A DNA stretch of 64,000 bases from positions 26,934 to 90,933 of the forward strand of contig CAMPDV010001808.1 of assembly GCA_946699065.1 (NCBI GenBank), written 5' to 3'. Below the pieces are notes generated by a model, which did not search any database, was not told the DNA's origin, and was given only the letters and a program-made list of their open reading frames with translations. Source of the stretch: Loxodes magnus (lineage: Eukaryota; Ciliophora; Karyorelictea; Loxodida; Loxodidae). Shown piece by piece: positions 43,190 through 57,393 of this stretch (within the stretch, counting starts at the first letter, position 1; the number at the start of each line of letters is the position of its first letter). The translations under genes and the position numbers were made by a program.

Positions 43190-44400
43190 TTTAAATATCC
43201 TTATTCTTACTAAAATACATTTATGATTAATTTCGTCTTTACACTTTTCTTTATTTTCGACTTCTCATTTTTACTCTTTGAATATTCTTTTGATTAATTT
43301 CTAAGTTTTTAAATATCTTTATTCTCTCTAAAATACATTTATGATTAATTTCGTCTTTACACTTTTCTTTATTTTCGACTTCTCATTTTTACTCTTTGAA
43401 TATTCTTTTGATTAATTTCTAAATTTTTAAATATCTTTATTCTTACTAAAATACAATTATGATTAGATTCTATTTTAATATTTTTATTTTCTACTTCTCA
43501 TTTTACTCTTTGAATATTCTTTTGATTAATTTCTAAACTTTTAAATATCTTTATTCTTACTAAAATACATTTATGATTAATTTCGTCTTTACACTTTTCT
43601 TTATTTTCGACTTCTCATTTTTACTCTTTGAATATTCTTTTGATTAATTTCTAAACTTTTAAATATCTTTATTCTCTCTAAAATACATTTATGATTAATT
43701 TCGTCTTTACACTCTTCTTTTTTTTCGACTTCTCATTTTTACTCTTTGAATATTCTTTTGATTAATTTCTAAATTTTTAAATATCTTTATTCTTACTAAA
43801 ATACATTTATGATTAATTTCGTCTTTACACTTTTCTTTATTTTCGACTTCTCATTTTTACTCTTTGAATATTCTTTTGATTAATTTCTAAATCTTTAAAT
43901 ATCTTTATTCTTACTAAAATACATTTATGATTAATTTCGTCTTTACACTTTTCTTTATTTTCGACTTCTCATTTTTACTCTTTGAATATTCTTTTGATTA
44001 ATTTCTAAACTTTTAAATATCCTTATTCTTACTAAAATACATTTATGATTAATTTCGTCTTTACACTTTTCTTTATTTTCGACTTCTCATTTTTACTCTT
44101 TGAATATTCTTTTGATTAATTTCTAAGTTTTTAAATATCTTTATTCTCTCTAAAATACATTTATGATTAATTTCGTCTTTACACTTTTCTTTATTTTCGA
44201 CTTCTCATTTTTACTCTTTGAATATTCTTTTGATTAATTTCTAAATTTTTAAATATCTTTATTCTTACTAAAATACAATTATGATTAGATTCTATTTTAA
44301 TATTTTTATTTTCTACTTCTCATTTTACTCTTTGAATATTCTTTTGATTAATTTCTAAACTTTTAAATATCTTTATTCTTACTAAAATACATTTATGATT
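43190..44400 (+). repeat. Seven-unit duplication, period 822 bp
   Basis: The order aaatatcctta tail, S118, ctaagttttt tail, tctctaaaa junction, S118, S114, S118 occurs at about 43198-43570 and again at about 44020-44392, offset 822 bp. The atacaatt boxes of the S114 units are at 43451 and 44273. The same short order reappears near 45700, 48180 and 49200, so this segment is a building block of the larger 2477-bp repeat. Confidence 0.75.
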
Positions 44401-47400
44401 AATTTCGTCTTTACACTTTTCTTTATTTTCGACTTCTCATTTTTACTCTTTGAATATTCTTTTGATTAATTTCTAAACTTTTAAATATCTTTATTCTTAC
44501 TAAAATACATTTATGATTAATTTCGTCTTTACACTTTTCTTTATTTTCGACTTCTCATTTTTACTCTTTGAATATTCTTTTGATTAATTTCTAAATTTTT
44601 AAATATCTTTATTCTTTCCAAAATACATTTATGAACATTTTTCGTCTTTACACTTTTCTTTTTTTTCGACTTCTCATTTTTACTCTTTGAATATTCTTTT
44701 GATTAATTTCTAAATTTTTAAATATCTTTATTCTTACTAAAATACATTTATGATTAATTTCGTCTTTACACTTTTCTTTATTTTCGACTTCTCATTTTTA
44801 CTCTTTGAATATTCTTTTGATTAATTTCTAAATTTTTAAATATCTTTATTCTTTCTAAGATACATTTATGAACATTTTTCGTCTTTACACTTTTCTTTTT
44901 TTTCGACTTCTCATTTTTACTCTTTGAATATTCTTTTGATTAATTTCGAAATTTTTAAATATCTTTATTCTTACTAAAATACATTTATGAACATTTTTCG
45001 TCTTTACACTTTTCTTTATTTTAGACTTCTCATTTTTACTCTTTGAATATTCTTTTGATTAATTTCTAAACTTTTAAATATCCTTATTCTTACTAAAATA
45101 CATTTATGATTAATTTCGTCCTTACACTTTTCTTTGATTTCGACTTCTTATTTTTACTCTTTGAATATTCTTTTGATTAATTTCTAAACTATTAAATATC
45201 TTTACTCTTACTAAAATACATTTATGAACATTTTTCGTCTTTACACTTTTCTTTTTTTTCGACTTCTCATTTTTACTCTTTGAATATTCTTTTGATTAAT
45301 TTCTAAATTTTTAAATATCTTTATTCTTTCTAAGATACATTTTTGAACATTTTTCGTCTTTACACTTTTCTTTATTTTCGACTTCTCATTTTTACTCTTT
45401 GAATATTCTTTTGATTAATTTCTAAACTTTTAAATATCTTTATTCTTACTAAAATACATTTATGATTAATTTCGTCCTTACACTTTTCTTTGATTTCGAC
45501 TTCTTATTTTTACTCTTTGAATATTCTTTTGATTAATTTCTAAACTATTAAATATCTTTACTCTTACTAAAATACATTTATGAACATTTTTCGTCTTTAC
45601 ACTTTTCTTTATTTTCGACTTCTCATTTTTACTCTTTGAATATTCTTTTGATTAATTTCTAAATTTTTAAATATCTTTATTCTTACTAAAATACATTTAT
45701 GATTAATTTCGTCTTTACACTTTTCTTTATTTTCGACTTCTCATTTTTACTCTTTGAATATTCTTTTGATTAATTTCTAAGTTTTTAAATATCTTTATTC
45801 TCTCTAAAATACATTTATGATTAATTTCGTCTTTACACTTTTCTTTATTTTCGACTTCTCATTTTTACTCTTTGAATATTCTTTTGATTAATTTCTAAAT
45901 TTTTAAATATCTTTATTCTTACTAAAATACAATTATGATTAGATTCTATTTTAATATTTTTATTTTCTACTTCTCATTTTACTCTTTGAATATTCTTTTG
46001 ATTAATTTCTAAACTTTTAAATATCTTTATTCTTACTAAAATACATTTATGATTAATTTCGTCTTTACACTTTTCTTTGATTTCGACTTCTTATTTTTAC
46101 TCTTTGAATATTCTTTTGATTAATTTCTAAACTATTAAATATCTTTATTCTTACTAAAATACATTTATGATTAATTTCGTCTTTACACTCTTCTTTTTTT
46201 TCGACTTCTCATTTTTACTCTTTGAATATTCTTTTGATTAATTTCTAAACTTTTAAATATCTTTATTCTTACTAAAATACATTTATGATTAATTTCGTCC
46301 TTACACTTTTCTTTGATTTCGACTTCTTATTTTTACTCTTTGAATATTCTTTTGATTAATTTCTAAACTATTAAATATCTTTACTCTTACTAAAATACAT
46401 TTATGAACATTTTTCGTCTTTACACTTTTCTTTATTTTCGACTTCTCATTTTTACTCTTTGAATATTCTTTTGATTAATTTCTAAACTTTTAAATATCTT
46501 TATTCTTACTAAAATACATTTATGATTAATTTCGTCCTTACACTTTTCTTTGATTTCGACTTCTTATTTTTACTCTTTGAATATTCTTTTGATTAATTTC
46601 TAAACTATTAAATATCTTTATTCTTACTAAAATACATTTATGATTAATTTCGTCTTTACACTTTTCTTTATTTTCGACTTCTCATTTTTACTCTTTGAAT
46701 ATTCTTTTGATTAATTTCTAAATTTTTAAATATCTTTATTCTTACTAAAATACAATTATGATTAGATTCTATTTTAATATTTTTATTTTCTACTTCTCAT
46801 TTTACTCTTTGAATATTCTTTTGATTAATTTCTAAACTTTTAAATATCTTTATTCTTACTAAAATACATTTATGATTAATTTCGTCTTTACACTTTTCTT
46901 TATTTTCGACTTCTCATTTTTACTCTTTGAATATTCTTTTGATTAATTTCTAAACTTTTAAATATCTTTATTCTTACTAAAATACATTTATGATTAATTT
47001 CGTCTTTACACTTTTCTTTATTTTCGACTTCTCATTTTTACTCTTTGAATATTCTTTTGATTAATTTCTAAATTTTTAAATATCTTTATTCTTTCCAAAA
47101 TACATTTATGAACATTTTTCGTCTTTACACTTTTCTTTTTTTTCGACTTCTCATTTTTACTCTTTGAATATTCTTTTGATTAATTTCTAAATTTTTAAAT
47201 ATCTTTATTCTTACTAAAATACATTTATGATTAATTTCGTCTTTACACTTTTCTTTATTTTCGACTTCTCATTTTTACTCTTTGAATATTCTTTTGATTA
47301 ATTTCTAAATTTTTAAATATCTTTATTCTTTCTAAGATACATTTATGAACATTTTTCGTCTTTACACTTTTCTTTTTTTTCGACTTCTCATTTTTACTCT

Positions 47401-49199
47401 TTGAATATTCTTTTGATTAATTTCGAAATTTTTAAATATCTTTATTCTTACTAAAATACATTTATGAACATTTTTCGTCTTTACACTTTTCTTTATTTTA
47501 GACTTCTCATTTTTACTCTTTGAATATTCTTTTGATTAATTTCTAAACTTTTAAATATCCTTATTCTTACTAAAATACATTTATGATTAATTTCGTCCTT
47601 ACACTTTTCTTTGATTTCGACTTCTTATTTTTACTCTTTGAATATTCTTTTGATTAATTTCTAAACTATTAAATATCTTTACTCTTACTAAAATACATTT
47701 ATGAACATTTTTCGTCTTTACACTTTTCTTTTTTTTCGACTTCTCATTTTTACTCTTTGAATATTCTTTTGATTAATTTCTAAATTTTTAAATATCTTTA
47801 TTCTTTCTAAGATACATTTTTGAACATTTTTCGTCTTTACACTTTTCTTTATTTTCGACTTCTCATTTTTACTCTTTGAATATTCTTTTGATTAATTTCT
47901 AAACTTTTAAATATCTTTATTCTTACTAAAATACATTTATGATTAATTTCGTCCTTACACTTTTCTTTGATTTCGACTTCTTATTTTTACTCTTTGAATA
48001 TTCTTTTGATTAATTTCTAAACTATTAAATATCTTTACTCTTACTAAAATACATTTATGAACATTTTTCGTCTTTACACTTTTCTTTATTTTCGACTTCT
48101 CATTTTTACTCTTTGAATATTCTTTTGATTAATTTCTAAATTTTTAAATATCTTTATTCTTACTAAAATACATTTATGATTAATTTCGTCTTTACACTTT
48201 TCTTTATTTTCGACTTCTCATTTTTACTCTTTGAATATTCTTTTGATTAATTTCTAAGTTTTTAAATATCTTTATTCTCTCTAAAATACATTTATGATTA
48301 ATTTCGTCTTTACACTTTTCTTTATTTTCGACTTCTCATTTTTACTCTTTGAATATTCTTTTGATTAATTTCTAAATTTTTAAATATCTTTATTCTTACT
48401 AAAATACAATTATGATTAGATTCTATTTTAATATTTTTATTTTCTACTTCTCATTTTACTCTTTGAATATTCTTTTGATTAATTTCTAAACTTTTAAATA
48501 TCTTTATTCTTACTAAAATACATTTATGATTAATTTCGTCTTTACACTTTTCTTTGATTTCGACTTCTTATTTTTACTCTTTGAATATTCTTTTGATTAA
48601 TTTCTAAACTATTAAATATCTTTATTCTTACTAAAATACATTTATGATTAATTTCGTCTTTACACTCTTCTTTTTTTTCGACTTCTCATTTTTACTCTTT
48701 GAATATTCTTTTGATTAATTTCTAAACTTTTAAATATCTTTATTCTTACTAAAATACATTTATGATTAATTTCGTCCTTACACTTTTCTTTGATTTCGAC
48801 TTCTTATTTTTACTCTTTGAATATTCTTTTGATTAATTTCTAAACTATTAAATATCTTTACTCTTACTAAAATACATTTATGAACATTTTTCGTCTTTAC
48901 ACTTTTCTTTATTTTCGACTTCTCATTTTTACTCTTTGAATATTCTTTTGATTAATTTCTAAACTTTTAAATATCTTTATTCTTACTAAAATACATTTAT
49001 GATTAATTTCGTCCTTACACTTTTCTTTGATTTCGACTTCTTATTTTTACTCTTTGAATATTCTTTTGATTAATTTCTAAACTATTAAATATCTTTATTC
49101 TTACTAAAATACATTTATGATTAATTTCGTCTTTACACTTTTCTTTATTTTCGACTTCTCATTTTTACTCTTTGAATATTCTTTTGATTAATTTCTAAA
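44153..49199 (+). repeat. Twenty-one-unit tandem higher-order repeat, period 2477 bp
   Basis: Bases about 44153-46722 align with 46630-49199 at a constant offset of 2477 bp, and I found no difference over about 2570 bp. Single-copy markers inside each repeat pair up exactly: the tttccaaaa junction (44611 and 47088), the ttttagac unit (45021 and 47498), the ctaaactatt tails, and the ctaagttttt tail. The left edge is a tactaaaa against tctctaaaa junction; the right edge is ctaaattt against ctaaactt. It is the largest clean duplication in the window. Confidence 0.88.
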
Positions 49200-49349
49200 C
49201 TTTTAAATATCCTTATTCTTACTAAAATACATTTATGATTAATTTCGTCTTGACACTTTTCTTTATTTTCGACTTCTCATTTTTACTCTTTGAATATTCT
49301 TTTGATTAATTTCTAAGTTTTTAAATATCTTTATTCTCTCTAAAATACA

Positions 49350-50020
49350 TTTATGATTAATTTCGTCTTTACACTTTTCTTTATTTTCGACTTCTCATTT
49401 TTACTCTTTGAATATTCTTTTGATTAATTTCTAAATTTTTAAATATCTTTATTCTTACTAAAATACAATTATGATTAGATTCTATTTTAATATTTTTATT
49501 TTCTACTTCTCATTTTACTCTTTGAATATTCTTTTGATTAATTTCTAAACTTTTAAATATCTTTATTCTTACTAAAATACATTTATGATTAATTTCGTCT
49601 TTACACTTTTCTTTATTTTCGACTTCTCATTTTTACTCTTTGAATATTCTTTTGATTAATTTCTAAACTTTTAAATATCTTTATTCTTACTAAAATACAT
49701 TTATGATTAATTTCGTCTTTACACTTTTCTTTATTTTCGACTTCTCATTTTTACTCTTTGAATATTCTTTTGATTAATTTCTAAATTTTTAAATATCTTT
49801 ATTCTTTCCAAAATACATTTATGAACATTTTTCGTCTTTACACTTTTCTTTTTTTTCGACTTCTCATTTTTACTCTTTGAATATTCTTTTGATTAATTTC
49901 TAAATTTTTAAATATCTTTATTCTTACTAAAATACATTTATGATTAATTTCGTCTTTACACTTTTCTTTATTTTCGACTTCTCATTTTTACTCTTTGAAT
50001 ATTCTTTTGATTAATTTCTA
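49350..50020 (+). repeat. Third, truncated copy of the 2477-bp repeat
   Basis: From about 49350 the order again matches the start of the 2477-bp repeat, now at an offset of 2713 bp from the second copy. The tttccaaaa junction is at 49801 against 47088. The extra 236 bp are two S118 units at about 49199-49440, one with cttgacac and one with a ctaagttttt tail. The match ends near 50020, where this copy has ctaaactt and the earlier copies have ctaaattt with a tttctaagatac junction. Confidence 0.75.
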
Positions 50021-50570
50021 AACTTTTAAATATCCTTATTCTTACTAAAATACATTTATGAACATTTTTCGTCTTTACACTTTTCTTTATTTTCGACTTC
50101 TCAATTTTACTCTTTGAATATTCTTTTGATTAATTTCTAAATTCTTAAATATCTTTATTCTCTCTAAAATACATTTATGATTAATTTCGTCTTTACACTT
50201 TTCTTTATTTTCGACTTCTCATTTTTACTCTTTGAATATTCTTTTGATTAATTTCTAAATTTTTAAATATCTTTATTCTTACTAAAATACATTTATGATT
50301 AATTTCGTCTTGACACTTTTCTTTATTTTCGACTTCTCATTTTTACTCTTTGAATATTCTTTTGATTAATTTCTAAATTTTTAAATATAATTATTCTTAC
50401 TAAAATACATTTATGATTAATTTCGTCTTTGCACTTTTCTTTATTTTCGACTTCTCATTTTTACTCTTTGAATATTCTTTTGATTAATTTCGAAATTTTT
50501 AAATATCTTTATTCTCTCTAAAATACATTTATGAACATTTTTCGTCTTTACACTTTTCTTTATTTTCGAT

Positions 50571-53500
50571 TTCTCATTTTTACTCTTTGAATATTCTTTT
50601 GATTAATTTCGAAATTTTTAAATATCTTTATTCTTACTAAAATACATTTATGAACATTTTTCGTCTTTACACTTTTCTTTATTTTCGACTTCTCATTTTT
50701 ACTCTTTGAATATTCTTTTGATTAATTTCTAAATTTTTAATTATCTTTATTCTCTCTAAAATACATTTATGAACATTTTTCGTCTTTACACTTTTCTTTA
50801 TTTTCGACTTCTCATTTTTACTCTTTGAATATTCTTTTAATTAATTTCTAAATTTTTAAATATAATTATTCTTACTAAAATACATTTATGATTAATTTCG
50901 TCTTGACACTTTTCTTTATTTTCGACTTCTCATTTTTACTCTTTGAATATTCTTTTGATTAATTTCTAAATTTTTAAATATAATTATTCTTACTAAAATA
51001 CATTTATGATTAATTTCGTCTTTGCACTTTTCTTTATTTTCGACTTCTCATTTTTACTCTTTGAATATTCTTTTGATTAATTTCGAAATTTTTAAATTTC
51101 TTTATTCTTACTAAAATACATTTATGAACATTTTTCGTCTTTACACTTTTCTTTATTTTCGACTTCTCATTTTTACTCTTTGAATATTCTTTTGATTAAT
51201 TTCTAAATTTTTAAATATCTTTATTCTTACTAAAATACATTTATGAACATTTTTCGTCTTTACACTTTTATTTATTTTCGACTTCTCATTTTTACTCTTT
51301 GAATATTCTTTTGATTAATTTCGAAATTTTTAAATATCTTTATTCTTACTAAAATACATTTATGAACATTTTTCGTCTTTACACTTTTCTTTATTTTCGA
51401 CTTCTCATTTTTACTCTTTGAATATTCTTTTGATTAATTTCTAAACTTTTAAATATCCTTATTCTTACTAAAATACATTTATGAACATTTTTCGTCTTTA
51501 CACTTTTCTTTATTTTCGACTTCTCATTTTTACTCTTTGAATATTCTTTTGATTAATTTCTAAATTTTTAATTATCTTTATTCTCTCTAAAATACATTTA
51601 TGATTAATTTCGTCTTGACACTTTTCTTTATTTTCGACTTCTCATTTTTACTCTTTGAATATTCTTTTGATTAATTTCTAAATTTTTAAATTTCTTTATT
51701 CTTACTAAAATACATTTATGAACATTTTTCGTCTTTACACTTTTCTTTGATTTCGACTTCTTATTTTTACTCTTTGAATTTTCTTTTGATTAATTTCTAA
51801 ATTTTTAAATATAATTATTCTTACTAAAATACATTTATGATTAATTTCGTCTTTACACTTTTCTTTATTTTCGACTTCTCATTTTTACTCTTTGAATATT
51901 CTTTTGATTAATTTCTAAATTTTTAAATATCTTTATTCTTTCTAAGATACATTTTTGAACATTTTTCGTCTTTACACTTTTCTTTATTTTCGACTTCTCA
52001 TTTTTACTCTTTGAATATTCTTTTGATTAATTTCGAAATTTTTAATTATCTTTATTCTTACCAAAATACATTTATGATTAATTTCGTCTTTACACTTTTC
52101 TTTATTTTCGACTTCTCATTTTTACTCTTTGAATATTCTTTTTATTAATTTCTAAACTTTTAAATAACTTTATTCTTTCCAAAATACATTTATGAACATT
52201 TTTCGTCTTTACACTTTTCTTTATTTTCGACTTCTCATTTTTACTCTTTGAATATTCTTTTGATTAATTTCGAAATTTTAAAATATCTTTATTCTCTCTA
52301 AAATACATTTATGATTAATTTCGTCTTTACACTTTTCTTTATTTTCGACTTCTCATTTTTACTCTTTGAATATTCTTTTGATTAATTTCGAAATTTTAAA
52401 ATATCTTTATTCTCTTTAAAATACATTTATGATTAATTTCGTCTTTACACTCTTCTTTTTTTTCGACTTCTCATTTTTACTCTTTGAATATTCTTTTGAT
52501 TAATTTCTAAATTTTTAAATATCTTTATTCTTACTAAAATACATTTATGAACATTTTTCGTCCTTACACTTTTCTTTATTTTCGACTTCTCATTTTTACT
52601 TTTTGAATTTTCTTTTGATTAATTTCTAAATTTTTAAATATCTTTATTCTTTCCAAAATACATTTATGATTAGATTCGATTTTACACTTTTCTTTATTTT
52701 CGACTTCTCATTTTTACTCTTTGAATATTCTTTTGATTAATTTCTAAACTTTTAAATATCTTTATTCTTACTAAAATACATTTATGATTAATTTCGTCTT
52801 TACACTTTTCTTTATTTTCGACTTCTTATTTTTACTCTTTGAATATTCTTTTAATTAATTTCTAAATTTTAAATTATCTTTATTCTCTCTAAAATACAAT
52901 TATGAACATTTTTCGTCTTTACACTTTTCTTTATTTTCGACTTCTCATTTTTACTCTTTGAATATTCTTTTGATTAATTTCGAAATTTTTAAATATCTTT
53001 ATTCTTACTAAAATACATTTAGGATTAATTTCGTCTTTACACTTTTCTTTATTTTCGACTTCTTATTTTTACTCTTTGAATATTCTTTTGATTAATTTCT
53101 AAACTTTTAAATATCTTTATTCTTACTAAAATACATTTATGAACATTTTTCGTCTTTACACTTTTCTTTATTTTCGACTTCTCATTTTTACTCTTTGAAT
53201 ATTCTTTTGATTAATTTCGAAATTTTTAAATATCTTTATTCTTACTAAAATACATTTATGAACATTTTTCGTCTTTACACTTTTCTTTATTTTCGACTTC
53301 TCATTTTTACTCTTTGAATATTCTTTTGATTAATTTCTAAATTTTTAATTATCTTTATTCTCTCTAAAATACATTTATGAACATTTTTCGTCTTTACACT
53401 TTTCTTTATTTTCGACTTCTCATTTTTACTCTTTGAATATTCTTTTAATTAATTTCTAAATTTTTAAATATAATTATTCTTACTAAAATACATTTATGAT

Positions 53501-54050
53501 TAATTTCGTCTTGACACTTTTCTTTATTTTCGACTTCTCATTTTTACTCTTTGAATATTCTTTTGATTAATTTCTAAATTTTTAAATATAATTATTCTTA
53601 CTAAAATACATTTATGATTAATTTCGTCTTTGCACTTTTCTTTATTTTCGACTTCTCATTTTTACTCTTTGAATATTCTTTTGATTAATTTCGAAATTTT
53701 TAAATATCTTTATTCTTACTAAAATACATTTATGAACATTTTTCGTCTTTACACTTTTCTTTATTTTCGACTTCTCATTTTTACTCTTTGAATATTCTTT
53801 TGATTAATTTCTAAATTTTTAAATATCTTTATTCTTACTAAAATACATTTATGAACATTTTTCGTCTTTACACTTTTATTTATTTTCGACTTCTCATTTT
53901 TACTCTTTGAATATTCTTTTGATTAATTTCGAAATTTTTAAATATCTTTATTCTTACTAAAATACATTTATGAACATTTTTCGTCTTTACACTTTTCTTT
54001 ATTTTCGACTTCTCATTTTTACTCTTTGAATATTCTTTTGATTAATTTCT
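50571..54050 (+). repeat. Paired blocks at offset 2608 bp
   Basis: About 50571-51442 matches 53179-54050. Shared order: S119 units, an aattatc tail, ttttaattaattt, an S118 unit with cttgacac (50901 and 53509), an S118 unit with tttgcac, and an S119 unit with acttttattta (51261 and 53869). One difference was seen (aaatttctt near 51097 against aaatatctt). The offset equals 22 units, about 12 of them S119. Confidence 0.78.
51109..51227 (+). repeat. Representative S119 satellite unit
   Basis: Here the box after atttatg reads aacatttttcgtc instead of attaatttcgtc, one base longer, so the period is 119 bp; the next unit starts at 51228. The change removes the first of the two gattaatttc copies in the unit. 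S119 is common in about 9.4-22.5 kb and 50-64 kb and is a minority elsewhere, often alongside tttctaagatacattttt junctions. Because 119 and 118 differ by one base, runs of S119 shift the repeat register, and the offsets between duplicated blocks reflect this. Confidence 0.93.
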
Positions 54051-56786
54051 AAATTTTTAAATATCTTTATTCTTACTAAAATACATTTATGATTAATTTC
54101 GTCTTTACACTTTTCTTTATTTTCGATTTCTCATTTTTACTCTTTGAATTTTCTTTTGATTAATTTCGAAATTTTTAAATATCTTTATTCTCTCTAAAAT
54201 ACATTTATGATTAATTTCGTCTTTACACTTTTCTTTATTTTCGACTTCTCATTTTTACTCTTTGAATTTTCTTTTGATTAATTTCGAAATTTTTAAATAT
54301 CTTTATTCTCTCTAAAATACATTTATGATTAATTTTTCGTCCTTACACTTTTCTTTATTTTCGACTTCTCAATTTTACTCTTTGAATATTCTTTTAATTA
54401 ATTTCTAAATTTTTAAATATCTTTATTCTCTCTAAAATACATTTATGAACATTTTTCGTCTTGACACTTTTCTTTATTTTCGACTTCTCATTTTTACTCT
54501 TTGAATATTCTTTTGATTAATTTCGAAATTTTTAAATATCTTTATTATTAATAAAATACATTTATGAACATTTTTCGTCTTTACACTTTTCTTTTTTTTG
54601 TACTTCTCATTTTTACTCTTTGAATATTCTTTTGATTAATTTCGAGATTTTTAAATATCTTTATTCTTTCTAAAATACATTTATGAACATTTTTCGTCTT
54701 TACACTTTTCTTTATTTTCGACTTCTCATTTTTACTCTTTGAATATTCTTTTGATTAATTTCTAAACTTTTAAATATCTTTATTCTTACTAAAATACATT
54801 TATGATTAATTTCGTCTTTACACTTTTCTTTATTTTCGACTTCTTATTTTTACTCTTTGAATATTCTTTTAATTAATTTCTAAATTTTAAATTATCTTTA
54901 TTCTCTCTAAAATACAATTATGAACATTTTTCGTCTTTACACTTTTCTTTATTTTCGACTTCTCATTTTTACTCTTTGAATATTCTTTTGATTAATTTCG
55001 AAATTTTTAAATATCTTTATTCTTTCCAAAATACATTTAGGATTAATTTCGTCTTTACACTTTTCTTTATTTTCGACTTCTTATTTTTACTCTTTGAATA
55101 TTCTTTTGATTAATTTCTAAACTTTTAAATATCTTTATTCTTACTAAAATACATTTATGAACATTTTTCGTCTTTACACTTTTCTTTATTTTCGACTTCT
55201 CATTTTTACTCTTTGAATATTCTTTTGATTAATTTCGAAATTTTTAAATATCTTTATTCTTACTAAAATACATTTATGAACATTTTTCGTCTTTACACTT
55301 TTCTTTATTTTCGACTTCTCATTTTTACTCTTTGAATATTCTTTTGATTAATTTCTAAATTTTTAATTATCTTTATTCTCTCTAAAATACATTTATGAAC
55401 ATTTTTCGTCTTTACACTTTTCTTTATTTTCGACTTCTCATTTTTACTCTTTGAATATTCTTTTAATTAATTTCTAAATTTTTAAATATAATTATTCTTA
55501 CTAAAATACATTTATGATTAATTTCGTCTTTACACTTTTCTTTATTTTCGACTTCTCATTTTACTCTTTGAATATTCTTTTAATTAATTTCTAAATTTTT
55601 AAATATCTTTATTCTTACTAAAATACATTTATGAACATTTTTCGTCTTTACACTTTTCTTTATTTTCGACTTCTCATTTTTACTCTTTGAATATTCTTTT
55701 GATTAATTTCGAAATTTTTAAATATCTTTATTCTTACTAAAATACATTTATGAACATTTTTCGTCTTTACACTTTTCTTTATTTTCGACTTCTCATTTTT
55801 ACTCTTTGAATATTCTTTTGATTAATTTCTAAATTTTTAAATATCTTTATTCTTACTAAAATACATTTATGAACATTTTTCAACCTTACACTTTTCTTTA
55901 TTTTCGACTTCTCATTTTTACTCTTTGAATATTCTTTTGATTAATTTCGAAATTTTTAAATATCTTTATTCTTACTAAAATACATTTATGAACATTTTTC
56001 GTCTTTACACTTTTCTTTATTTTCGACTTCTCATTTTTACTCTTTGAATATTCTTTTGATTAATTTCTAAATTTTTAAATATCTTTATTCTTACTAAAAT
56101 ACATTTATGATTAATTTCGTCTTTACACTTTTCTTTATTTTCGATTTCTCATTTTTACTCTTTGAATTTTCTTTTGATTAATTTCGAAATTTTTAAATAT
56201 CTTTATTCTCTCTAAAATACATTTATGATTAATTTCGTCTTTACACTTTTCTTTATTTTCGACTTCTCATTTTTACTCTTTGAATTTTCTTTTGATTAAT
56301 TTCGAAATTTTTAAATATCTTTATTCTCTCTAAAATACATTTATGATTAATTTTTCGTCCTTACACTTTTCTTTATTTTCGACTTCTCAATTTTACTCTT
56401 TGAATATTCTTTTAATTAATTTCTAAATTTTTAAATATCTTTATTCTCTCTAAAATACATTTATGAACATTTTTCGTCTTGACACTTTTCTTTATTTTCG
56501 ACTTCTCATTTTTACTCTTTGAATATTCTTTTGATTAATTTCGAAATTTTTAAATATCTTTATTATTAATAAAATACATTTATGAACATTTTTCGTCTTT
56601 ACACTTTTCTTTTTTTTGTACTTCTCATTTTTACTCTTTGAATATTCTTTTGATTAATTTCGAGATTTTTAAATATCTTTATTCTTTCTAAAATACATTT
56701 ATGAACATTTTTCGTCTTTACACTTTTCTTTATTTTCGACTTCTCATTTTTACTCTTTGAATATTCTTTTGATTAATTTCTAAATT
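52681..56786 (+). repeat. Seventeen-unit tandem duplication, period 2018 bp
   Basis: About 52681-54768 matches 54699-56786 at 2018 bp. Rare markers pair exactly: atttaggattaatt in place of atttatgatt (53021 and 55039), the ctctaaaatacaatt junction (52891 and 54909), ttttcgatttctc (54121 and 56139), gattaatttttcgtcc (about 54328 and 56346), ttattattaata (54541 and 56559) and a ttttgtacttctc unit. Several units differ between copies (cttgacac against tttacac, tttgcac against an S119 unit, cgtc against caacc). This pair is therefore older than the 1650 and 2477 bp ones, or has been partly overwritten. Part of it recurs once more near 57741-57960. Confidence 0.82.
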
Positions 56787-57278
56787 TTTAAATATCTTTA
56801 TTCTCTCTAAAATACATTTATGAACATTTTTCTCTTTACACTTTTCTTTATTTTCGACTTCTCATTTTTACTCTTTGAATATTCTTTTGATTAATTTCGA
56901 AATTTTTAAATATCTTTATTCTCTCTAAAATACATTTATGAACATTTTTCGTCTTTACACTTTTCTTTATTTTCGACTTCTCATTTTTACTCTTTGAATA
57001 TTCTTTTGATTAATTTCGAAATTTTTAAATATCTTTATTCTCTCTAAAATACATTTATGAACATTTTTCGTCTTCACACTTTTCTTTATTTTCGATTTCT
57101 CATTTTTACTCTTTGAATATTCTTTTGATTAATTTCGAAATTTTTAAATATCTTTATTCTTACTTAAAACATTTATGAACATTTTTCGTCTTTACACTTT
57201 TCTTTATTTTCGACTTCTCATTTTTACTCTTTGAATATTCTTTTGATTAATTTCTAAATTTTTAATTATCTTTATTCT

Positions 57279-57393
57279 CTCTAAAATACATTTATGATTA
57301 GATTCGATTTTAATATTTTTATTTTCGACTTCTCAATTTTACTCTTTGAATATTCTTTTGATTAATTTCTAAATTTTTAATTATCTTTATTCT
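57279..57393 (+). repeat. 115-bp intermediate unit between S118 and S114
   Basis: The unit reads gattagattcgattttaat and then keeps ttttcgacttctc, so it has the S114 signature in the first half but retains the CpG of S118 in the second. Length is 115 bp; the next unit starts at 57394 and is of the same kind. Others are near 61190 and 63680. A further mixed form near 52671 has gattagattcgattttacac. These occur only in the 3' part of the window, where typical S114 is absent. They could be ancestral forms of S114 or recombinants. Confidence 0.85.

Larger units (their letters stand above)
42400..50000 (+). repeat. Array domain 4: 2477-bp higher-order repeat block
   Basis: This part is built from large near-identical multi-unit blocks (see the 2477-bp and 822-bp entries). 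Diagnostic variants are ctaaactattaaatatc followed by tttactctta, ctaagttttt tails, tttccaaaa junctions, and a single ttttagac unit in each large copy. S118, S119 and S114 units alternate in a fixed order within each copy. Confidence 0.75.
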
